Source: Odontocerum albicorne
Taxonomy: Eukaryota > Arthropoda > Insecta > Trichoptera > Odontoceridae
Direction of reading: 5' to 3'
NCBI GenBank assembly: GCA_949825065.1
Contig: OX463842.1
Span: 1,805,501 to 1,869,500 of the forward strand
DNA: 64,000 nucleotides
Shown piece by piece: positions 1-10,794 of this stretch; the stretch's first letter is position 1, and each line of letters begins with the position of its first letter. Position numbers and translations under genes: made by a program. The notes under the pieces are model-generated. The model saw only the letters and a program-made list of their open reading frames with translations. It was not told the DNA's origin and did not search any database.

Positions 1-845
1 TTATTTTTCGTATCCAGAAGTTACTTTGTACCAAAATGATATTTGCGATATATATATACAAACTGCATGCGTGAAATTTTCATTAATGGGCCACTTAAAT
101 TTTGCAAAAAAGTACTGATGTATTTTTCAAAATCCCCAAAGCACTTGACATGCAGCGGGCACTGCGCTACGTCCGGACGAGGAAGACGCCCATTAAGTCG
201 CTCCAGTTGCAAAAACCCCGAACGGTTTGCAATTAATTGCAATCCATTTCAATATCCTGAACGTGTCTCATCGACACACTCGCAAATTCCGAAAGCTGAT
301 TCAGTATCCAAAATGTGTATTTTTTTTTTCTTACGAAAACCCTTATTTGGATTGCTTCATTGCTCCGTAAAAATTACATGTTATAAAACCACAAGAGATA
401 TTTTATTTATAATTTGTTACCTTTATATGGATTATGTTCGACCATATTGTTTAACTGGAGACATGTATGTCGGTAACTGCATTTTTATATCTTTAAAAGG
501 AAATTATTACCAAATTTATTGTTTTGTTGTGAATAAATAACGCTGTTTATGAGTAATTTTTACAGTAAATAAAGGTTTATGATCTCATTCATATGGACAA
601 CGCGAACAATTGTTAACCACATATCTTTCAGGGCAAATTAATAAAATTACTAAATCATGTTTTTATACAGAATAGCTGTTACTTGTTGTGACATGTTGAA
701 GGAGGTGATAGGAAAGTTCCATATTACACAGCATATCAGCGCTGTGTAATATTATTGATAAAACGACACTTTATATATAGTAGCGCAATTTAGAGAGAAA
801 CTCTCGTCAAGTGCTTTCCAGCTCGAACTCACATTTTAAGCTAAT
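1..845. other. Unassigned left edge with one hairpin
   Basis: A 165-codon open frame on the plus strand (43-540) has no motif I can recognise and runs through low-complexity sequence, so I do not call it a gene. At 721-752 a perfect 12-bp inverted repeat (ATATTACACAGC and its complement, 8-nt loop) forms a hairpin. Nothing else was recognised. Confidence 0.4.
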
Positions 846-854
846 CAAAAATAT

Positions 855-1240
855 CACAAAATAAATTTATATGACTTGAGTTTTTTTTTAATTTTTATTA
901 AACAAAGTACAAATATTTGTCAAGGCTGTACAAATGTATTACTTAACTAATCTTATTTATACATTATAATTTATTAACTTACTTAATCTTATTTTCCTAC
1001 ACTTCATTTTATTTTTATTTTTGATAATCTTAATATATGGATCCTTAGAAATAATTAACACCTACATATTACTTATAACTAGATAACAATTCTTACAACT
1101 AATTATTTAGCAAGAACAAGTCCACTCGTTCAGGTTACTTGTATTCCATCACATTCACTTAGACCTTTGTCGTCCCAGCTAATACTGTAGGTGGACAAGT
1201 CAGAGTGTAAGAATAGCAAAGTAGTAGATGCGGCCATTAG
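855..1240. repeat. Dispersed repeat H, copy 1
   Basis: From the T-rich start near 870 to TAGGTGGACAAGTCAG near 1205 this matches 46893-47225 almost base for base in the same orientation. Both copies carry AGAACAAGTCCACTCGTTC and GTCGTCCCAGCTAATACTG. The T-rich left end could be the A-tail of a minus-strand retroelement. No coding frame was recognised. Confidence 0.75.
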
Positions 1241-1423
1241 ATTATGCACTTACTCGCATATGTATAAAGTGTTAACATAAGTTGTATCTGTTTTTTTTTT
1301 CAAATTTAAAAATGAGCACCAAAAGTAAAACAAAATGGTAAAGGTTATACATCATTCGAAAGAAAATGTTCTGCTTTTACGTTACATATATAGTATTATT
1401 TTATTTGATTACAAGCCTTCAAA

Positions 1424-1690
1424 ATGGAATGTCAAGTAGACGAAAGTGAGCATTTTCGACACCTCCTTCTATTCGCGTTCAATCGAAGGAATAAAGCTGC
1501 CAAAGCTGCTCGCGATGTTTGCGAAATGTACGGTGAAGATGCTATGAATTAAAAGACAGCTCGTCGATGGTTTTGGCGTTTCCAAGACGGTAATTTCGAC
1601 CTAAAAGACATGGAGCGCTCCGGACGACCAGTGAACTTCGATGAGGACCGCTTAAACCATATTATTCATGAAGATCCCTTTCAAACATTT
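1424..1690 (+). pseudogene. Mariner transposase N-terminal fragment
   Basis: Begins MECQVDESEHFRHLLLFAFN and has the mariner-type first HTH (NKAAKAARDVCEMYGEDAMN, then a TAA stop) followed by TARRWFWRFQDGNFDLKDME and RSGRPVNFDEDRL. In intact relatives this region reads on into LNALLKEDP-type residues. Here it breaks at HEDPFQT, where the inverted half begins. It has an internal stop and no catalytic domain. Confidence 0.75.
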
Positions 1691-1719
1691 TTCATCACCA
1701 TTTTCAAATCATTTTTTTA

Positions 1720-1980
1720 TCACCAGTAATGATGCGGTAAAGGATCCTTTGCTTGTGGCCATGCGTAGCTTGATGACGCGCGTTGATTTTTGTTGTTTTC
1801 AATCAAAACACGTGGAACCCAAGCGCCGAACTTCTGGACTTTTCCCATTGATTTAAGATGGCGGTTTACAGTCATGTGACTACAATCCATCTGCTCAGGC
1901 AATTCTACGGTGGTTTGAAGGGGAACTTCATGAATAATATGGTTTAAGCGGTCCTTATCGAAGTCCACTGGAGGTGTCGA
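1720..1980 (-). pseudogene. Mariner transposase N-terminal fragment, inverted copy
   Basis: Minus-strand open frame with DFDKDRLNHIIHEVPLQTTV, a second HTH (LPEQMDCSHMTVNRHLKSMG), KVQKFGAWVPRVL and NNKNQRAS. This is the segment that should directly follow the fragment at 1424-1690, but it lies in opposite orientation. No catalytic Asp residues are present. Confidence 0.75.
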
Positions 1981-2265
1981 AATTGCTCACTTTCGTCTAT
2001 TTAACATTCCATTTTGAAGGCTTGTAATCAAATAAAATAATATATGTAACGTAAAAGCAAACACAATATCTTGTAGAGCAGAAAATTTTCTTTCGAATGA
2101 CGTATAACATTTACCATTTGGTTTTACTTTTGGTGCTCATTTTTTAATTGAAAAAAAAAACGGACACAACTTATGTTAACACCAAATATACTCGTATGTG
2201 TAGAAAAACATATTTCGTAAGAAAACCGCAAAAAACTTACAAAAAGAAGAGAAACTATAAAGAAA

Positions 2266-2952
2266 CTTAGCGAACCAACGCACCGCATACTGTCTCAATG
2301 GCCACACTGCACACTTCGCGCCACGCTACGTGACGATTAGTCAACTAGTGAGTCTCCTAGCGATCAGGCGTGTTGGTTAATTTAATTGTATCACCAAGGT
2401 ATTTTACAAGATGGAGGAAGTTTTAATAGCAGCTGTGTATAAAAGGGAGCCTTTGTGGAACCCATCGAGCAAATGTGCTTATATTTACTTGTACTTATAT
2501 TTATTTTTACTTATATTTATTTATGTACTTATATTTATTTTTAATCTTGAAAATTTCATTCTTGTTATTTAATGTTTCCTAGAATCTGCCATGCCTAAAC
2601 AATTAATATATTAAATAAACTTACTTTCATCAAATATTACATCTCAAATAACTACAAAACTTTTCATGGTATTTCCGCAATTCTTTGTAGATAAGTTGAA
2701 ACTCTCCACGACTACTTCTTAATAAATTAACATTAACAAGTTCGAAATTTTAAACTTAAATTCTCTGAGAGAAGTATCATAGCTTTCTGGTTAGTTTTGA
2801 GAGTGGCATCGTGTGTTGACTCAACCGCTCCCAAATGTGAAACGAATTTGTGCGAATCACTTTGGTGTGGCCAAGCATGAATTCACCTAGTATATTAGTC
2901 ACGTAACACCTAGCTTAGCACTTAGCGAAGCACTTTGGTGTTGCCTCGGCCT
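2266..2952 (+). mobile_element. PIF/Harbinger-like transposon remnant, copy 1 (MADF domain)
   Basis: Matches 19650-20156 in opposite orientation. Shared landmarks include CACCGCATACTGTCTCAATG-type sequence, GTGACGATTAGTCA, the coding start MEEVLIAAVYKREPLWNPSS at about 2411-2470, and a 3' part with TTTGTGCGAATCACTTTGGTG. The protein start fits a MADF domain, the DNA-binding partner encoded by Harbinger elements. The right end (GCCTCGGCCTAA near 2950) resembles the terminal GGCCGAGGCCTTA of copy 2. The middle is AT-rich filler and no DDE transposase is left. The left terminus is truncated. Confidence 0.65.
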
Positions 2953-3318
2953 AAGAGACAGACTATTCTACATCATAGGACCAGCAATGGCAAAAGTAAA
3001 AAAATCGGAATTGACAAAAAAGCACATCACTCTTTGTTTGCTAAAATTATATATTTACTTTCTTATTCTTAGTTATGTTGCTAATACTTTAGTATCCTGA
3101 TAAATCTGGAATAGTGTGTATGATTTATCTCCACTGTTACCGTTCCTGAGCAATAATAAGTGCAGCGCTCAATGCGGAACAATTCATCTTTTTAAATTGG
3201 TCCGTCCACTTACCTTATTGGAGACAGTTATTACCTGCTTCCCCAGTGAGATTTCCAAAGTACAATAATATTATATTCATTTTTATGAACATTTAATATA
3301 GTTGTTAAAAATGTAGTA

Positions 3319-3783
3319 CAGTACCTGGCGGTAAGTAATACATATCGGGCTTAAGAAAGAGACTGTCGGACATAATCGGCTAACTTCGACTTAGTAGGGC
3401 GTCGTTTCTGCTGACAGTCTTTCTTAACACGTTGATCGCCGTGTCAGACACCGGTGGCCGACACCGATGTATTCCAATTGGGCCGTGTTTGCCACCGGTG
3501 GCTGACACGGCATACCTAACTTCAGAGTGTCATCCTGTCCGTCGGCTACGCGCTCTGTATTAAACTACTATTAAACTTGGCCGACATGGCCCTTCTCTAT
3601 CTTACTACGATATGGCCTTAGGATATCTTCATGGTTCTAAAAGATATACTCATGAATGTGATAGGTAGGTTATATTAAATTAAAACCCTAAAAACGTAAT
3701 AACATTTTTTTGGACATTTTACGAAAATCCTATTGGCGATCAATGTGTTAAGCTTGATGTGTATTACTTACCGCCAGGTACTG
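3319..3783. mobile_element. CAGTAC-ended MITE, copy 1 (interrupted)
   Basis: Starts CAGTACCTGGCGGTAAGTAA and ends with the complement (TTACCGCCAGGTACTG). The inner part has GGGCTTAAGAAAGAGACTGT and ACTTCGACTTAGTAGGGCGT. The same ends occur at 32621-32812 and 56967-57146. The element is split by a TTAA-bounded insertion at 3424-3751; without that insertion it would be about 140 bp. Confidence 0.85.
3424..3751. mobile_element. piggyBac-like MITE inserted at TTAA
   Basis: A 320-bp insert is flanked on both sides by TTAA and has short inverted ends: CACGTTGATCGCC on the left and GGCGATCAATGTG on the right. Subterminal inner repeats (CACCGGTGGC, twice) lie near the left end. TTAA duplication is the piggyBac signature. 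It holds no coding frame. Confidence 0.75.
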
Positions 3784-4104
3784 TACTACATTTTTAACAA
3801 CTATATTAAATGTTCATAAAAATGAATATAATATTATTGTACTTTGGAAATCTCACTGGGGAAGCAGGTAATAACTGTCTCCAATAAGGTAAGTGGACGG
3901 ACCAATTTAAAAAGATGAATTGTTCCGCATTGAGCGCTGCACTTATTATTGCTCAGGAACGGTAACAGTGGAGATAAATCATACACACTATTCCAGATTT
4001 ATCAGGATACTAAAGTATTAGCAACATAACTAAGAATAAGAAAATAAAAATATAGTTTTAGCAACCAAAGAGTGATGTGCTTTTTTGTCAAGTCCGATTT
4101 TTTC

Positions 4105-4215
4105 CGAGTCGCGACAGATTATGCGTATGAATGACAGAGACGACGCTTTACAAAGCCGAAGTTAATCGATTATGGCCGACAGTCTTTTTTAAGCTCAATG
4201 TGTATTACTGCACCT
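4105..4215 (+). mobile_element. CAGTAC-ended MITE, partial copy
   Basis: Carries ATGAATGACAGAGACGACGC, AAAGCCGAAGTTAATCGATT and GCCGACAGTC, in the order and spacing seen at 32700-32790. The right end decays after GTGTATTACT. The left half is missing. Confidence 0.7.
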
Positions 4216-4715
4216 ACTGTAGCTACTTTTGCATCTCGACTCAGCGAGCGCGGAAAAAAGTGTCACCTTATAGCATTGTTGCTAACATTCTTACATTAGG
4301 TTGTGCCCGGAGAAGCCAGGCTTTAAAAATAAAAACAAGTAGAACGTTTATATGTCTATGACACCAAATCCCAATATCTATGGAAAACAGATTTTGAACT
4401 GTCTTGTTCGATTTTTTTCAGAGTAGACTGTTTCATTCTTATTGTTGCCGCAATCATTTGGTATACTAAAGTGTATCATTGTTTAAAAACTCCGATGCTA
4501 GTAAACTTTATATACAACAGCTGAAGCGTATTCTGCGCTACAAAGCCAGTTACTCCGAATGGACCTATCGATATGAATACATTTATGTCTCGATCAACCT
4601 CAACAACTGGTTCACATTCTTAAATCTACTCGATCTTAGAACAGCACCATCTAGGAATACACACTCCAGTTAACTTAAGTATGATACTGAACCTGATAAT
4701 TTTTGTTTATATTTT
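4216..4715. other. Unassigned intergenic sequence
   Basis: Short open frames (4131-4361 and 4479-4673, plus strand) show no recognisable motif. No repeat family was identified. Confidence 0.35.
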
Positions 4716-4717
4716 GT

Positions 4718-4945
4718 ATTGTTCTGTATTACACTTTTGTTGTATACAGTATAACCTGGCGGATGTATTGCCGTGTGGCAATCTCTTCCAATCAACAAGA
4801 AATACGTAAAAGAAGTCTTAAGTGAAAACTAGACTAGAATCCTTTATTAAAAAAACTATGTTTCACCGGGATTTCGTTCCCGCAACCTTCGGGCAAGGAA
4901 ACAAGCATTTTACCAACCAGGCCATGGAGGTCATCATTTTGCTTT
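4718..4945 (-). mobile_element. tRNA-derived SINE
   Basis: Read on the minus strand: a tRNA-like head (GGCCTGGTTGGTAAAATGC as box A region, GGTTGCGGGAACGAAATCCC as box B region), a middle with CTAGTCTAGTTTTC-like sequence, then the tail TTGGAAGAGATTGCCACACG with CCGCCAGGTTATACTG. The tail matches the LINE A 3' end. Confidence 0.8.
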
Positions 4946-5024
4946 AAATACAGCTGTTTTTTTTCCGACATCAAAGTTTCTGTCGATTCAGTGATTCTCA
5001 TCAAATAAAACAATTTATTATATT

Positions 5025-5240
5025 ACATTGTATTACACTTTCATTGAATGAAATACAAACTGGCGGGATTATTACCATATATAGGAATATCTTCCGATCA
5101 ACTAGAATAATTTAAAAGAAGCCTTAAATAGAAACCAGTCTGGGATCATTTGAAAAAAAAAAAATCTGCGGGAATCGAACGCGCAACCCACGGGTTGAAA
5201 GAACGGCATCTTACTTACCAGGCCACAAGAGTCATCAACA
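5025..5240 (-). mobile_element. tRNA-derived SINE
   Basis: Same family and orientation as the copy just to its left. The head reads GTGGCCTGGTAAGTAAGATG and GTTGCGCGTTCGATTCCCGC on the minus strand, so box B is well kept. The tail has CCGCCAGTTTGTATTTC. Confidence 0.8.
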
Positions 5241-5269
5241 CGCCTCTTTTAATCTTTAGATAATACTTA

Positions 5270-5390
5270 CATTTTTCTAGCTTTATGTCTTAAAGCTAGA
5301 ATTTATGTCTTAAAGCCAGAAATTTTATGTCTTAAAGCTAGAAATCTTTCAGTCTTAAAGTTTTTTTCTAGCTTTATGTCTTACAATATA
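5270..5390. repeat. Short imperfect tandem repeat (TTTATGTCTTAAAGCTAGAA)
   Basis: About five imperfect units of TTTATGTCTTAAAGCTAGAA, some truncated. Non-coding. Confidence 0.7.
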
Positions 5391-5444
5391 TTATTTAAAT
5401 AAATGTAGTAGGGGAATTCTTTCATGGGAGTATTTTACTATTTA

Positions 5445-5590
5445 TTGTGAACTTAAGGCTGGTGTGTTGAATAAGATAAAGGACACTCTGAGATGGTTTG
5501 GGCATATATTTTGAATAAATGCAGAAATACTAACAAAACCAATATATAATGCAAATGTAAGCGGAAAGCATGGTCAAGGAAGACAAATGG
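5445..5590 (+). pseudogene. LINE C fragment (RTE-like C-terminus)
   Basis: Encodes, with decay, VLNKIKDTLRWFGHI-like residues and then TNKTNI...NVSGKHGQGRQ. This is the C-terminal tail of RTE-like insect retrotransposons. It matches 57705-57960 and 36915-37185. Confidence 0.65.
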
Positions 5591-5729
5591 TATTTTATTT
5601 TTATTTATTTATTTTACACATGTCACGGACTCGACGTAGTCAGGGACGTTGTCTCCAAACACTCCGACTAGACCCTGGTTCAGAAATCGGTTTACTTGGC
5701 ACAACTACTGTAGAATGCACAAACATTAC

Positions 5730-6030
5730 ACTACATATAAAGCCAAATGTGTTATTATCACATATCGGAAAATCTATAAAGGTTACTTTGTAGTTCATCT
5801 TCCGGCGGTAAGTTTTTTGTAGTGTTCTTATTAAATGTTTTCCTGAATATATGCAGGTGTGGACAAATACCTTGTTTAATGGTCGCAGTCACTACTTTCC
5901 TATTCTTACACTTAACTTATATGTATATTTATTTTGTAATATTTTTAATTTATCAATAATACTATCAAGTAGAACGCCCCTGAGGAGAGTTTGCTCTCTA
6001 AAAAGTGTTATATTTTTTTATTTTTTTTAT
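5730..6030 (+). repeat. Dispersed repeat I, copy 1
   Basis: Landmarks: CACATATCGGAAAATCTATA, a fold-back core around ACTTTGTAGTTCATCTTCC, TATGCAGGTGTGGACAAATA, and the end CGCCCCTGAGGAGAGTTTGC followed by TCTCTAAAAAGTGTTATA. Other copies lie near 29210-29490, 41195-41290, 45400-45605 and 46720-46830. It is probably a retroelement 3' UTR, possibly of LINE D, next to which it also occurs. Confidence 0.6.
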
Positions 6031-6575
6031 TTATTTTACACATGACAGTAAATATACATCATTTGTGAAAAAATAGCAGGTAATTAATTTGGACACACAA
6101 TTTTAATGGATCAGGGTTTGTTGCCTTTCATTTGTTGTGTCCCCAGTAAAGTAGGCTTTTGCCTTTATCTCATAAAGGAGATATATCATGAAAAAATAAA
6201 TCGATGCTTCTTTACGATTTTTGATTACATAAAACCCCGTTGCACATTCTCATCAACCTGACAAACAGTGACACTCAATTACACATGTATACATCATGCG
6301 AAATGAAACTCTTCACACTTCATCACTCCAGATAGACTAAAAACATTCACCCCACAATGTACCGCACATAATCACAAAAATAAAAATACAAATATAAAAC
6401 AATAAAAAACACCACACTCAAGAACTCACACAAACCTTTTCCACAAGTCATTCCTGTTGCAATCCCAAGTACTCAAACTCCTGTCGCAATAACAACCACG
6501 CTCCGATCGACTGCCTAAATTGTTTTCCTCCCTTTGCCTTTATTGAATTCGGCACCCCATGGATTGGATTTACAT
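6005..6575 (-). pseudogene. LINE B 3' end
   Basis: The minus-strand tail (TGTCATGTGTAAAATAAATA) sits at the left. It is preceded by a 3' UTR holding ATCAACCTGACAAACAGTGA and, near 6440-6570, coding for QSIGAWLLLRQEFEYLGLQ-like residues. The same block is at 22825-23415. It is 5'-truncated. Confidence 0.75.
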
Positions 6576-6599
6576 TAATTTGATACACCCATTCAGTAT

Positions 6600-6930
6600 G
6601 GTTGGATCAAATTAATGATATTATAAGGACGAAATGTTGAAAGTTAGAGAAATCGTTGGTGTTGCGTGGATGTAGGAGATGCCATAATGTGTGTCGAGAT
6701 AGGAAAATCAGGCTCTCTGTCCTCTTTGCTTACTCCAACAGGGAAATAGTACAATGATGTATATGAATGTATTCAATGTAAAATCAGAGAAAAAGTAGCA
6801 GTGGCATGAAATGATGTATGGATATGTAGGATGCGAAAGATGTGTATCTCGGTATAAAAAAATCTTGTGCGCTGTCTTCTCTACCTACCCCGACAAGGAA
6901 ACGGCTTGATGATGTGTATGTGTCATAACT
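6600..6930 (+). pseudogene. Two LINE C fragments
   Basis: Two tandem pieces (about 6630-6760 and 6790-6925) each hold the family's 3' part: GTGTCGAGATAGGAAAATCA-type sequence, then TACTCCAACAGGGAAATAGT or TACCCCGACAAGGAAACGGC, and GATGATGTGTATG. Confidence 0.65.
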
Positions 6931-7340
6931 TATGGAAGTTCTTTCAACAGTAAGTTGCCACAGATATGTGTATAAAATGGTGCGTACTCACTAATAATCA
7001 AAATATTCGATTTGATTATGCGGACAAGTTATGGGAGACAAAATTATATTTGACCCCATCAAGTCTTCGGATTGAGAGCCGATATATTAGGCAAGTCACT
7101 CATAGTTCCTCATCGCACCTGCTGGAAATATTTGCACAGGCTTCAACACGCACACACGTCATGTACGTACGAACACTGTTACCAGAAAAATTATTTAACC
7201 ATACTTGCCTTTATCTTTTTTCTCCTTTTTCTTTTTTTCGGGTAGCAACGGGAATCCCATGTGCGGAAGGAAGTAGGGTGACCTATGAATTCCGCAATGG
7301 AGGTCGTCAAGTGTTGGTATACAAAGAAGGATTTTATTGC
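6931..7340. other. Unassigned intergenic sequence with one open frame
   Basis: A 160-codon plus-strand open frame (6966-7448) crosses this stretch and runs into the antisense tail of LINE A, so it is probably chance. No motif was recognised. Confidence 0.35.
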
Positions 7341-7344
7341 CAGT

Positions 7345-7890
7345 TTGTATTGTTTATTTATTTATTTAACACTTTTGTTGCAAATACAATCTGGCGGACT
7401 TATTGCCAGGCGGCAATCTCTTGCAACCAACCAGACAAAAGTAAATGAGGAAAGTTACGTGGTCGCATAAATCATTCAAATGACTATTCATCCCCACGGA
7501 ATCCATATCAACATATACGTGAGCACATGCCCACGAACCCCACAAAGACGGACAATCACCCGAACATTCTTTTTCATATAAAGTGAAATATCATCAATCA
7601 AAAGGAAAGGAAGGGATGGGGGAGAGGAAAGGAAAAGAAAAATCAGGAATGAAACACGTTATTTTACTGACTTGAAATTAAGGGTTTTTTCAGTCGCTTC
7701 TTAAAGCATGCCAAGGACGGAGCGAGTCTTATATTGGTTTGTAACTGCTTCCAGAGTCTCACTGCATGGACAGTAAAGGACGACGTAAAAAAAGAGGAGC
7801 GGTGAACCGGAAAGGCCAATAAACAATCTCTATTTGAGCGTAGCGCAATCCATGACTGGACGTATATTTCTAACATTCAACCATTGTTTA
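7345..7890 (-). pseudogene. LINE A 3' end with reverse-transcriptase C-terminus
   Basis: The minus-strand frame (7664-7876) gives WIALRSNRDCLLAFPVHRSS, FFTSSFTVHAVRLWKQLQTN and IRLAPSLACFKKRLKK, the familiar C-terminal end of insect non-LTR reverse transcriptases. A 3' UTR of about 300 bp and the tail with GGCAATAAGTCCGCCAGATT, followed by an (AAATA)n-type end, follow. It is 5'-truncated near 7890. Confidence 0.85.
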
Positions 7891-9210
7891 TATTGAGAGT
7901 AAATTTTTACGAGTGCTCCACGTGTCGAGCCCATTATGTTTGCTTTTAGGATTTGCCTTTTCCATTTGTTATGTCATATGTATGTGTGTGTTTACGTGTA
8001 TATACTTTAAGGAAGTATTTGTGTTCTTATATTCTCTTTAGCTAGTTTATGCCCCCGCTCTCGTCATGAATTAAGCCCTAGACGTTATGGGTCACATATC
8101 CAGAGTGGTGATGTCTCAAGTCAGTGGCATTGCCAAGGTTCGGTATTGTCATTGTCGCCCTTATGGCATTGTCAAGGTTCCAGGATCCCCCCCCCCCCAC
8201 AGCATCGCTGAAAATGTCTTATATTATAATTTGGGGATAATAAATGAACGATATTTTTAATATTCATTTATTTATTTATTATATATCTAAGTAACCATAA
8301 TTTGGATTCCACAAATAGGTATTTACAGTGCTAACTACAAAATAAATTACATACACTCTTTTCACATATTTACTTTTTGTTTTACAATCATTTTTTCAAC
8401 TCATAGATACGATACAATTATCATAGATACGATAAGTCTTGATGCACTTATGACATTATTTTTCATTTAAAAAATACACAACGATAATTTGATACATTCA
8501 TGTTAAAAGGTACAAGGATTTGTTTTTGTATACTTATTTTGTATTTTATTATCAATTTATTTTTATGTACAGGTCTATAAATTTAAAAAAATATCTTTTA
8601 TAAATTTAAAGACCATAAAATATTTTGTGACAAAAGTAACTTAGCAATATCACTGGTAAATATATTTTTATTCAAGAAATATTAGTATTTTTTTATTTTG
8701 TTCCTATTTATAAAAAAACAGGCCATATTTAAAATTGATTGATAAAAACATAATTAAACCTTAACGGTTTATTTCCTGTAAAGTATGTTAGAAAGATAGA
8801 TTTGAGTTTTCTATAGCGCCATACAGCTTTCGTTTCTTCTATTTTCATCAATTTTCCTATGCATCTCTCTTGGTTTCTGTGAATTTTTACATTTTATTGT
8901 TTTATATTATTATTTTATCATAAAATATTTCAGCTTGAAACTTAAAACCGTGTGATCCTAGAAAAAATGTTTGGTCTGTCTATTGAAAAGACAAAATTAT
9001 TTTTGTTTTTGAAAATAGGCAATCAATTACAAATTTATATTTAAAACAAACGTTCTTTAAAATGAAAACTAGAAAATACGCCATATTCAAAATAAATTTA
9101 CTTTATTATTTTTGTTTTAGAATATCTTGAAAAACGAATGTTTAAAATAAATAGATATTAACTTGATATTTTAGAAATTCAATTACGAGGGATGATTTTG
9201 AGTAATCATT
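7891..9210. other. AT-rich stretch with a poly-C tract
   Basis: No gene or known repeat recognised. A run of C residues lies at about 8187-8199, next to direct repeats of TGGCATTG and CAAGGTTC (8125-8180). The rest is strongly A/T rich. Confidence 0.5.
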
Positions 9211-9214
9211 AAAA

Positions 9215-9480
9215 ACATCGTGTAAGGAACACCACAATCCGAGAGGTCTGTAAGGTCCAAGATGTGGTCAGATGGGGACGACAGCGTCGACGATACTGTT
9301 ACCAATATGTACAGATAATGAATTCCACAAGAATTCTATACATAGTTTCTGCATGGGGTGCCGGATAGACGGCGTCTACCAGGGAGATCCCCGAAACCAT
9401 GGAGAGATAGCTGGAGCTCAGCATCACAGGACAATCCTGCAGTAACAGACGCTTGAGTCTATAGAAAGTTTAAGAAGAAG
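9215..9480 (+). pseudogene. LINE E 3' coding fragment
   Basis: Encodes, with frameshifts, CRIDGVYQGDPRNHGEI-type and PWRDSWSSASQDNPAVTDA residues. It matches the GRPPKRRKDSWTSSS end of the better copy at 59115-59450 and belongs to the C-terminus of a non-LTR retrotransposon. Confidence 0.6.
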
Positions 9481-9953
9481 AGACTAAAAACAATCAACGC
9501 TAAATTGTGTAAAACAAAATGTTGTAAATAGTATAAATTTTATTAAGATATTATTATTTAAATGTTATTACAATACTTAGTTAAAAAAACAAATAAACAT
9601 TATGTTTTCTTTATTTAATAATTTAAATAATTCTGAATGCAGCCCTGATCACAAAAGCATTCAAGTTACCTCCAAGGAACATAGATCAGGTATACATATA
9701 CAAGTATTTGAACCTCCGATACATTACCTTACTAAGTAGGATACGATCATTTCTTTGCTACATGAAGTATATATGCAATAAAGACCCAACCTTAGAAATG
9801 CATTATTTAAAATAGTATATATTATGCTATTGTTAAAAAGGTTTTTAAGAAGTCAAACTATTTTTGATTGGCTGAGATTGATACTTTGAAGGTATTGCAG
9901 TCTCCATTTTCATGGTGATATTAAGAAAAAAAATCAAATTCGTTAATTTTTTT
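9481..9953. other. AT-rich spacer
   Basis: Nothing recognised. Confidence 0.4.
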
Positions 9954-10596
9954 ACTAACCCTTCCTGTCCCGTTATGTGTAACTAGTACACATTGCTTCT
10001 AAAAACTTAAATATCACTATAAATATAATAAATACTGGGTTCAGATTTTAGGTATTCCTTCGTAATACATTAACGCATTGAATGAAAAAATAATATTAAT
10101 AATAATTAGCACTTATCGGCCGAATCAGAGATATTTTGTGAAAATCGGGAATAAATTCACCAATACAATCAAACATGTGCCAGTGTGTGACGTAGGTATA
10201 TTCATTCTTAAAACCGCTATGGGTGAGGAAGCGAAGCTATTCACGTCACTCACTCTACTTCGGTACATGGGAACGCAAGAAATAGAATCTCAGTTTGCAG
10301 TTGTGTTTCTTCCTTCGAGGTATAACATATCATACGCAGTGTTAGTGTTCCGAGTTCCGTCTCAATAGCTCGCAGGCTGCCATACGGGGTGGTCTCTGTA
10401 CCCGTTTTGTGCACTTCGGCCGATGTTTTTTCATGTTTTCAATTATTATCACTTTTGACTTCAAATTGAGTTTATTTAAGCGATTGGATATGAATATTCT
10501 TATTTTTATTATTTTAAATCGCTCATTTTTACATGTGTATTGAATACACAGCACCGGAACGCGCGATTTTTTTTAGCTCCGGAAGTGAAAGGTTAA
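9954..10596 (+). mobile_element. TTAA-bounded MITE (family T), copy 1
   Basis: Left end CTAACCCTTCCTGTCCCG and right end CCGGAAGTGAAAGGTTAA are imperfect inverted repeats at TTAA-like sites. Inside, in fixed order: GTGTAACTAGTACACATTGC, CTTATCGGCC, GAAAATCGGGAATAAATTCA, a GGAACGCAAGAAATAGAATC block, GCCGATGTTTTTTCATGTTT and TGTGTATTGAATACACAGCA. Open frames inside it (10078-10368 and others) are not conserved in the other copies. Confidence 0.85.
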
Positions 10597-10794
10597 CATC
10601 GTTTTTGAAAAAAAGGACCCTAACGCATTTGAATCCAAAAAAATATTTTGATATTATGAATTATTTTAGTTTATTAGAAATATCAAATGAATTAATTTTA
10701 TTAAAAAAAAGCTATGTATATTGCTGTTTTGCAAACACAAGATCTCGCCAATAATTAAAATATGTTGAGATACTAATGCGGTTTATTCAGTATA

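Larger units (their letters stand above)
1290..2180. mobile_element. Fold-back mariner element: two 5' halves head to head
   Basis: Left arm (about 1290-1680, plus strand) and right arm (about 1705-2180, minus strand) are inverted copies of the 5' end of one mariner-family transposon. The left arm encodes MECQVDESEHFRHLLLFAFN and then a TARRWFWRFQDGNFDL segment, with a stop inside (after GEDAMN). The right arm encodes DEDRLNHII-like residues, then LPEQMDCSHMTVNRHLKSMG and KVQKFGAWVPRVL. These are the paired helix-turn-helix DNA-binding region typical of mariner transposases. No DDE catalytic domain is present. The arms are not identical: the right arm reaches further into the gene. The element is non-autonomous. 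Confidence 0.8.
2999..4104. repeat. Large palindrome, arms of about 320 bp
   Basis: Left arm about 2999-3318 and right arm about 3784-4104 are near-perfect reverse complements (for example ACTGTTACCGTTCCTGAGCA on the left and TGCTCAGGAACGGTAACAGT on the right). The 465-bp centre is itself a MITE (3319-3783) with another MITE inside it (3424-3751). The right arm is directly followed by half of another CAGTAC MITE (4105-4215), so the palindrome itself may have inserted into an older copy. Confidence 0.85.

Noticed and set aside
43..540. 165-codon plus-strand frame at the left edge
   Set aside because: No domain, low-complexity second half and no splice or codon-use support. Length alone is not enough in this DNA.
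6966..7448. 160-codon plus-strand frame
   Set aside because: Its 3' third is antisense to the LINE A tail, so it is most likely chance.
10078..10754. Three open frames (10078-10368, 10342-10554, 10533-10754)
   Set aside because: All lie wholly or partly in MITE copy 1 and are not kept open in the other five copies.
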